From NCBI GenBank assembly GCA_964434535.1, contig CAYSWA010000059.1:1-8982 (forward strand): DNA of 8,982 bases, given 5' to 3'. Both the position numbers and the translations under genes were made by a program. A model generated the notes under the pieces. It searched no databases and was not told where the DNA came from. It saw only the letters and a program-made list of their open reading frames with translations. Positions 5,563 through 8,982 of the stretch are shown here, piece after piece (position 1 is the first letter of the stretch; each line of letters opens with the position of its first letter). This DNA comes from SM23-32 sp964434535. Its GTDB lineage: Bacteria; Planctomycetota; Brocadiia; SM23-32.

Positions 5563-6371
5563 CGGTCCGCGGCCGCTTCCTGCGCCGGCTGCGGCGCGGC
5601 CACCTCGGCGCTCGGAGTCTCGGCCGAGACCTGCACGCTCGGGGTCGCCGGCGGGACCTGGAACGGCTGGACCGTCGGCGGAGGCTGGAGCAACTGGCCG
5701 GCGGCGATGGCGTCGAGGCGGGCCTGGGCCAGCGCGCGGTATTCGTCCTGTTCCGTCCGTGCCAGCACTTCGGCGTAGTGCCCTCGGGCAGCCTCGGCCT
5801 TGCCGGCCAGCTCGCTGGCCCGCCCGGCTGCGAGCAGGTGCCTCGGCGCTCCGTCGCGGGCAAGCTGCCCGTAGGTCTGCGCCGCCCGGCTGTACTGGCC
5901 CGTCTCCTCCAGGGCTACGGCCAGCGCCTCGCGCGCTGCTGGCGCGGCGCCGCTCTGCGGGTACTCGTCCACGACGCGACGGTATGCCTCGGCGGCCTCG
6001 CGCCACTCTCCGCCCGCGGCGTAGAGGTTCCCCAGCTTCAGCGCCACCCACGGGGTCGCCTGCGTCTCGGCGCCCTCGCGCAGGATGGCGCGGCACTGCA
6101 GGATGGACTGCTCACGCAGCTGGCGGCTCTGCTGGGGGCCGTAGAGCATGGCGGTCAGCTCGGGGAAGCTGCCGATAGCTTCCCACTGCTGGAGTGCGAC
6201 CGTCTGGCGCTTCAACGCGTAGGTCTTGTAGGCGACCACGACCAGGACGATGACGGCGACGACGAGCAGGATGTGCAGGGCATTCGCGGCGAGGAAGGTC
6301 TGCGCCGCGTGCAGGACCTTCTCGAAGACCTCCTGTTCGGAGGGGCCGTGTTCCGGTTTCTCCTTGGCCAT
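5559..6371 (-). CDS. Membrane-anchored tetratricopeptide-repeat protein (YfgM-like layout)
   Basis: This 270-residue protein has a short charged N-terminus (1-30), one strong membrane helix (about 32-50, ALHILLVVAVIVLVVVAY), a helical linker, and TPR-like repeats at about 106-140 (VALKLGNLYAAGGEWREAAEAYRRVV core), 144-172 and 177-208. Residues 229-266 are Pro/Val/Ala-rich and probably disordered. This layout, N-terminus inside with TPRs in the periplasm, resembles the YfgM/TPR_21 group that binds the Sec translocon, but resemblance in layout does not prove function. The ATG at 6371 has only a modest ribosome binding site (GAGCAG). The gene has its own promoter overlapping the stop of the UroD-like gene upstream, and the corrinoid gene follows. 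It lies between two methyl-transfer genes without an obvious link to them. Confidence 0.85.
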   Translation of the reverse strand: MAKEKPEHGPSEQEVFEKVLHAAQTFLAANALHILLVVAVIVLVVVAYKTYALKRQTVALQQWEAIGSFPELTAMLYGPQQSRQLREQSILQCRAILREGAETQATPWVALKLGNLYAAGGEWREAAEAYRRVVDEYPQSGAAPAAREALAVALEETGQYSRAAQTYGQLARDGAPRHLLAAGRASELAGKAEAARGHYAEVLARTEQDEYRALAQARLDAIAAGQLLQPPPTVQPFQVPPATPSVQVSAETPSAEVAAPQPAQEAAADR

Positions 6372-6416
6372 CTGCTCGTCTGTCCGCTCGGGTGGGAAAC
6401 GCCGCAGGAGCGCCGG

Positions 6417-6445
6417 ATTATACGCGAGCGAGGCCCGTGCTTCAA
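6417..6445 (-). promoter_or_regulatory. Promoter for the TPR gene
   Basis: On the minus strand, TTGAAG (6445-6440, four of six) is followed after 17 bases by a perfect TATAAT (6422-6417). Transcription would start near 6410, leaving about 39 bases before the ATG at 6371. The -35 includes the TGA stop of the UroD-like gene (6444-6442). Confidence 0.7.
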
Positions 6446-7506
6446 AGGCCGGCGCGCACGCGCTCCAGCAGTCGCCGGCCCTCGGCTGCGGTGGCGCAAC
6501 CGGTCGAGATGAAGAGGCCGCCGTGCGGCAGGTGCGCCAGCAGGAACTCGACCTCCCGCGCCGGCGCGCCGACATGCAGGCACTTGCCCGCCTCCAGCAC
6601 GCGCCGGCACACATCGAGCCACTGCGAGATCGGCCGCGCGCCCGCCCCGGGCACCCACTGAATGCCGTCCAGCTCCTCCACCTCCAGCAGGGGCGGCAGG
6701 TTGCCCAGCGCCGACGGCCCGTCCAGGTGGTAGATCGAGTTGTCCAGCCAGCCGGCCAGCTCCCGCACCTCGGGCAGGAAGAACTCCGCGAACATGGCCG
6801 GCGAGACCAGGCCCGAGAAGTCGTTCTGCAGGGCCGTAAACCGCCCCCGCGAGTAGGCCGGCAGCCAGGTGATCGTGCCCTCCTGGACACGGCGGATGCG
6901 CGCGGCGTAGTCCGCGAAGACCCGTTTGTAGATGCGGGTCAGGATGGGCATGATGCGGCGCACTTCGCCCGGCCTGTCGTAGAGGTCGAGCGCGAGGCGG
7001 TCGGGGTGGCGCGCGGCGGCCAGTGCATCGCCCCCGCCGTGCAGATCCGGTATGCCGACCAGGAAACGTCCGGGGGCGGCCTCGCAGAAGGCGTCGACGA
7101 GCTCGCCCATCAGCCGCCACCACGGGTTGCCGGGATCGAGCGAGGGAGTCCAGTCGGCCAGCTCGCCCACGAATGGCCTGGCCCACGAAGTGGCCTCGTC
7201 CAGAAAGACCAGCTCGCCGCCGAGGAAGGCGGTGAAGGAGTCCGGGCCGATCTCGGGCAGGGCGACCGGCAGTGCGTCGCCCAGGTAGAGGGTGCTCTCG
7301 GTCTGATGGACGGCGCGGTTGACGCGGTACTCGGGCTCGGTCCAGCGCGCCCCGAGGGTGTCCGGGACGGAGAAATCGGGCGGCCGTCGGTCGTCGCGCG
7401 GGCAGGTGATGGCCACCAGCGGCGTGCCGGGCACCTCGCGCCGCCAGAAGGCATCGAAGCGGTTCCGGACGGCGGGCAGGTCGATCGTCGCCAGCGCGCC
7501 GGGCAT
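6442..7506 (-). CDS. UroD-superfamily methyltransferase-like protein
   Basis: This 354-residue soluble protein has the length and pattern of the uroporphyrinogen decarboxylase/MtaA-CmuA superfamily. That superfamily includes haem-pathway decarboxylases and the zinc enzymes that move methyl groups from corrinoid proteins to a thiol or another acceptor. Recognisable segments are GIPDLHGGGDALAAARH (151-167), the SPAMFAEFFLPEVRELA helix (235-251), YHLDGPSALGNLPPLLEV (259-276), IQWVPGAG (282-289) and GLFISTGCATAAEGRRLLE (330-348). In the corenoid methyltransferases zinc is bound by H-x-C…C; here the equivalent positions appear to be H260-x-D262…C337, with aspartate replacing the middle cysteine. 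A role in haem synthesis is unlikely, since the sequence lacks the decarboxylase's typical N-terminal arginine motif. The nearby corrinoid protein supports methyl transfer. The ATG at 7506 has GAGG about 8 bases upstream and a TATAAT promoter just before it. Substrate and acceptor are unknown. Confidence 0.82.
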   Translation of the reverse strand: MPGALATIDLPAVRNRFDAFWRREVPGTPLVAITCPRDDRRPPDFSVPDTLGARWTEPEYRVNRAVHQTESTLYLGDALPVALPEIGPDSFTAFLGGELVFLDEATSWARPFVGELADWTPSLDPGNPWWRLMGELVDAFCEAAPGRFLVGIPDLHGGGDALAAARHPDRLALDLYDRPGEVRRIMPILTRIYKRVFADYAARIRRVQEGTITWLPAYSRGRFTALQNDFSGLVSPAMFAEFFLPEVRELAGWLDNSIYHLDGPSALGNLPPLLEVEELDGIQWVPGAGARPISQWLDVCRRVLEAGKCLHVGAPAREVEFLLAHLPHGGLFISTGCATAAEGRRLLERVRAGL

Positions 7507-7536
7507 CGGGGCCTCGCGCAGTCAAGGGCAGGGCGC

Positions 7537-7564
7537 ATTATAGCCATGGGCCGGGCCGGCACAA
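7537..7564 (-). promoter_or_regulatory. Promoter for the UroD-like gene
   Basis: On the minus strand, a perfect TATAAT (7542-7537) is preceded at 16 bases by TTGTGC (7564-7559), which matches only the first three -35 positions. Transcription would start near 7530, about 24 bases before the ATG at 7506. The -10 is strong and the -35 weak. Confidence 0.55.
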
Positions 7565-7648
7565 AGCGCCCCGCCGCCGGCCGACCCCTGGACAACCGAC
7601 GGGACGGCGCGGCAGTCACGGGGGCTTGCTGGCCGGGGGGAGGGCGCG
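7565..7648. other. Intergenic GC-rich stretch, nothing recognised
   Basis: This short, very GC-rich stretch lies between the divergent UroD-like promoter and the gene fragment that follows. I see no gene, promoter for the right-hand side, or convincing hairpin in it. The 357 bases from the UroD-like start (7507) to the IS66 reading frame (7864) hold only this stretch, the promoter and the fragment. Confidence 0.5.
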
Positions 7649-7909
7649 TTGCGCGTGGAGCCGGAGCCCCGCGACCCGCCGGGCTGGCCGGGCGTAGTAC
7701 TGGAGCTCGACGGGCAGGACAGGTCCCGCTATAAGGAGCTCCGCTTCCGCGCCTACCTTGTCGAGGGCGGCGAGCGCGGGGCGCTCCGTGCGCAGTACTA
7801 CAGCACGGAGGGGCGGAAGGTGCAGCCGGGGGGCGCCCTGACCGGCTCGCTGAGGCGCACGCAGTGGCGCGATTTCACCTGGCCGAGCAGGCGGTCAGGT
7901 TTGTGGTGA
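7649..7909 (+). pseudogene. Fragment of an unrecognised protein, interrupted by IS66 sequence
   Basis: The frame can begin at a TTG (7649) with no clear ribosome binding site and is open for some distance further upstream. It encodes a protein-like stretch with alternating hydrophobics, including YKELRFRAYLVEGGERGAL, RAQYYSTEGRKVQPGG and WRDFTWP. That pattern would suit a beta-sandwich or carbohydrate-binding-type module, but I do not recognise the family. The natural-looking part ends around 7878 (…DFTWP). From 7879 the DNA encodes an IS66 transposase in another frame, and this frame only runs to a chance TGA at 7907-7909. The fragment is most likely an internal piece of a larger gene broken by the insertion or by a later deletion. 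A functional product is unlikely. Confidence 0.5.
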
Positions 7910-8085
7910 TCGACCGGCGCATCACGCAGGGCACGCGGGGGGAGGCGGGAAGGCAATGGTGCGAGCGTATCTGGACTGTGCGCGCCACCTGCGCCCAGCA
8001 GGGCCGGTCTGTCTTCCGGTTCCTTCACGATGCCCTCGATGCCCACTTCAACGGCCGCCCACCTCCCTCCCTGCTTGCCGCCTGA
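7864..8085 (+). pseudogene. IS66-family transposase (TnpC), C-terminal remnant
   Basis: The codons from 7879 onward (LAEQAVRFVVIDRRITQG, then GRQWCERIWTVRATCAQQGRSVFRFLHDALDAHFNGRPPPSLLAA) match the conserved end of IS66-family TnpC transposases, including the terminal LAEQ…RFVVID, W-ERIWT and PSLL motifs. A full TnpC is about 500 residues; only about 69 codons remain, from the NNLAEQ position to the natural TGA at 8083-8085. The GTG at 7864 is only the first possible start codon of the open frame and is not a real start. The companion tnpA and tnpB genes, the catalytic DDE positions and the left end are missing. The transposase is inactive. Confidence 0.85.
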
Positions 8086-8107
8086 CGCAGAACCCGTGAA
8101 CGGTTAC
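7879..8107 (+). mobile_element. Right-end remnant of an IS66-family insertion sequence
   Basis: The remnant comprises the TnpC C-terminus and its 22-base downstream tail ending GTGAACGGTTAC (8096-8107). That tail fits the right inverted repeat of IS66-type elements, whose outer ends I recall starting GTAACCGTTCAC. The left end is not in the window, so neither a matching inverted repeat nor an 8-bp target duplication can be shown. The left boundary at about 7879 is set by where transposase similarity begins. Confidence 0.65.
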
Positions 8108-8199
8108 AGCCATTCGTTCTCACCTCGACGTTTTAAAACATGAAGCTATTGGTCCCTGACACTTGAGATTATGGGCCGCGGTTCGGTGGCACGGGCTTC
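8108..8199. other. Relatively AT-rich strip with no gene
   Basis: This strip between the IS66 end and the 22-bp inverted repeat is clearly lower in GC than the rest of the window. It contains the 10-bp palindrome GTTTTAAAAC at 8130-8139. No credible open frame, ribosome binding site or properly spaced promoter was found. It may be foreign DNA that arrived with the neighbouring mobile or toxin genes. Confidence 0.5.
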
Positions 8200-8247
8200 C
8201 TGTTCTGCTTCAGACGGAAATGGACATTTCCGTCTGAAGCAGAACAG
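8200..8247. repeat. Perfect 22-bp inverted repeat with 4-base loop
   Basis: The left arm (8200-8221, beginning CTGTTCTGCTTC) and the right arm (8226-8247, ending GAAGCAGAACAG) are exact reverse complements, separated by GGAC (8222-8225). The right arm ends one base before the Doc stop codon (8251-8249). In RNA it would form a very stable hairpin at the end of the toxin message. Neither side has a T-run, so it is not a standard intrinsic terminator. It could be a transcript-end hairpin, a REP/MITE-like element or a recombination site. Confidence 0.9.
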
Positions 8248-8248
8248 T

Positions 8249-8638
8249 TCAGGCGTGATGCACGTTACGACGGAAGAACTCAGCGATCTCAGGCTTGCCG
8301 GCGGTGCCTTCGGCCACCTTGCGCACGAGGGCTTCCAGTTCAGCCTCGGGTGCCTCAATACGTTCATCGTTCACTTGCAGGAACACGATGGCGGCCACCG
8401 CGCCCGTGCGCTTGTTGCCGTCCAGGAACGGATGGTTGCGCATGATGTGGAAGAGGTAGGCGGCGGCCATCTCAAAGATGTCACCATGCAGGTAGCCCTC
8501 ATCCGTGCCGGCCTGCGGCACGGCGACCGCCGAGGCGAGCGATGCGGTGTCGCGGATTCCGCGCTCGCCGCCGTAGCGCTCGAGCTGGTCCTGATGGATG
8601 CGGATAACTTCCCAGAGGCCCAGGAAGACCGGGGACAT
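8249..8638 (-). CDS. doc: Death-on-curing (Doc/Fic) family toxin
   Basis: This 129-residue protein has the usual Doc length. It carries the Fic-domain active-site loop HPFLDGNKRTG (69-79): H69 catalytic, D73 metal-coordinating, and N75-K76-R77 in the phosphate-binding part. The GNK form and the absence of the second arginine of true Fic AMP-transferases place it with Doc. In phage P1, Doc phosphorylates elongation factor EF-Tu and stops translation. The N-terminal EVIRIHQDQLERYGGERGIRDTASLASAV is the standard Doc opening. The ATG at 8638 lies three bases after the antitoxin stop, with GGAG inside the antitoxin's last codons, so translation is probably coupled. The antitoxin next door is AbrB-type rather than Phd-type. 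The reading frame and motif look intact, so the toxin should be functional. A perfect 22-bp inverted repeat follows the stop. Confidence 0.93.
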   Translation of the reverse strand: MSPVFLGLWEVIRIHQDQLERYGGERGIRDTASLASAVAVPQAGTDEGYLHGDIFEMAAAYLFHIMRNHPFLDGNKRTGAVAAIVFLQVNDERIEAPEAELEALVRKVAEGTAGKPEIAEFFRRNVHHA

Positions 8639-8641
8639 AGG

Positions 8642-8869
8642 CTACTCCGCGAGGTTCTTCAGCGCGCGTCCGAACCGTCTGTTCGTCTCCTCGAGGGCCT
8701 CCTCGAACCTGGCCTGCTGTTCCGGGTCTCTCTGGGGCACAAGGACCAGCACGTCGCCGTCGGTCCGGATGTCGAGCGGCGTGTCCGGCTCGATGTGGAG
8801 CAGTTCCAGGATGGGCTTGTCGATGATGAGCGCGTAGCTGTTGCCGTGCCTGGTCAGGGTCTTGACCAC
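8642..8869 (-). CDS. AbrB/MazE-type antitoxin of the Doc module
   Basis: This 75-residue protein has an N-terminal SpoVT/AbrB swapped-hairpin DNA-binding domain (VKTLTRHGNSYALIIDKPILELLHI, then PLDIRTDGDVLVLVPQ, residues 2-48). It ends in a charged helical tail (QQARFEEALEETNRRFGRALKNLAE), which would bind and neutralise the Doc toxin. Such antitoxins also bind their own promoter and repress the operon, with the toxin as co-repressor. I chose the GTG at 8869 because AGGAGG lies 5 bases upstream of it and the protein then starts where family members do (MVKTLTRHGNS). A GTG 12 codons earlier would lie upstream of the predicted transcription start. The antitoxin-first order, 3-base gap and promoter make this a complete type II toxin-antitoxin operon. 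Confidence 0.88.
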   Translation of the reverse strand: MVKTLTRHGNSYALIIDKPILELLHIEPDTPLDIRTDGDVLVLVPQRDPEQQARFEEALEETNRRFGRALKNLAE

Positions 8870-8874
8870 AATGA

Positions 8875-8880
8875 CCTCCT
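8875..8880 (-). promoter_or_regulatory. Ribosome binding site deciding the antitoxin start
   Basis: AGGAGG on the minus strand (8880-8875) sits 5 bases before the GTG at 8869. It selects that codon over the in-frame GTG at 8905. Confidence 0.8.
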
Positions 8881-8905
8881 TCCCGTGTATCCCTTCCGTA
8901 CTCAC

Positions 8906-8934
8906 ATTGTATCACAGGCGGGCTGGAGCGTCAA
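8906..8934 (-). promoter_or_regulatory. Promoter of the toxin-antitoxin operon
   Basis: On the minus strand, TTGACG (8934-8929, five of six) is followed after exactly 17 bases by TACAAT (8911-8906, five of six). This is one of the best promoters in the window. Transcription would start near 8899, about 30 bases before the GTG at 8869, and autoregulation by the AbrB-type antitoxin is expected here. No distinct operator palindrome was recognised. Confidence 0.75.
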
Positions 8935-8982
8935 CACGGTGCCCCGGCCGAAGATGAAACCCCGACCGACCCGCCTGCGCCA

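Noticed and set aside
6250..7734. A 494-codon plus-strand frame opposite the UroD-like gene, and a 437-codon minus frame over the same area
   Set aside because: Both are shadows of the UroD-like and TPR genes in GC-rich DNA; their low-complexity Arg/Ala/Gly sequence matches no family.
8149..8172. Promoter TTGGTC…GATTAT reading right in the AT-rich strip
   Set aside because: The spacing is about 12 bases and no gene lies downstream on the plus strand.
8642..8905. Antitoxin beginning at the upstream GTG (87 residues)
   Set aside because: That GTG lies upstream of the predicted transcription start near 8899, adds residues outside the AbrB domain, and the AGGAGG serves the GTG at 8869.

Overview
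This is a GC-rich bacterial window of about 9 kb. It holds one compact block of intact genes, with remnants of broken genes at both ends. Gene content and style suggest an uncultivated, Gram-negative-type, PVC/Planctomycetota-like bacterium: a corrinoid protein plus UroD-like methyltransferase, a small protein family I associate with planctomycetes, a CvpA protein with a long helical tail, an RHS fragment and IS66 debris. No phylogenetic marker was analysed, so this affiliation is inference. Several good sigma70-type promoters (TTGACA-like/TATAAT-like, 16-18 base spacers) and purine-rich ribosome binding sites are readable, so starts could often be chosen on evidence.

Left edge (1-1496, + strand): the end of an RHS/YD-repeat gene, broken after one repeat; a complete zinc-dependent medium-chain dehydrogenase; then the first ~30 codons of an FAD-dependent oxidoreductase that breaks off inside its dinucleotide-binding motif. 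An extended -10 promoter at this junction serves cvpA (1539-2423), an inner-membrane protein with a nonapeptide-repeat tail. cvpA converges on trpS with only 14 bases between stops.

Centre (2438-7506, all - strand; transcription runs right to left): a UroD-superfamily methyltransferase-like protein, a membrane-anchored TPR protein, a methyltransferase-type corrinoid protein followed by a cyclophilin-like (TM1367-type) protein, a GNAT acetyltransferase, and an 87-residue protein followed by tryptophanyl-tRNA synthetase with an iron-sulfur-type cysteine motif. Nearly every unit has its own promoter. Two of the -35 boxes are built on the TGA stop codon of the preceding gene. The UroD-like and corrinoid proteins are the two halves expected of a corrinoid methyl-transfer system, but no substrate methyltransferase or reductive activase is present.

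Right edge (7507-8982): a fragment of an unrecognised protein runs directly into the last ~70 codons and right end of an IS66-family element. Next come a relatively AT-rich strip and a perfect 22-bp inverted repeat with a 4-base loop, lying one base past the stop codon of a Doc toxin gene. The Doc gene is downstream of an AbrB-type antitoxin gene with a clear promoter. This side looks like an accessory, rearranged border. No tRNA, rRNA or CRISPR array was seen.
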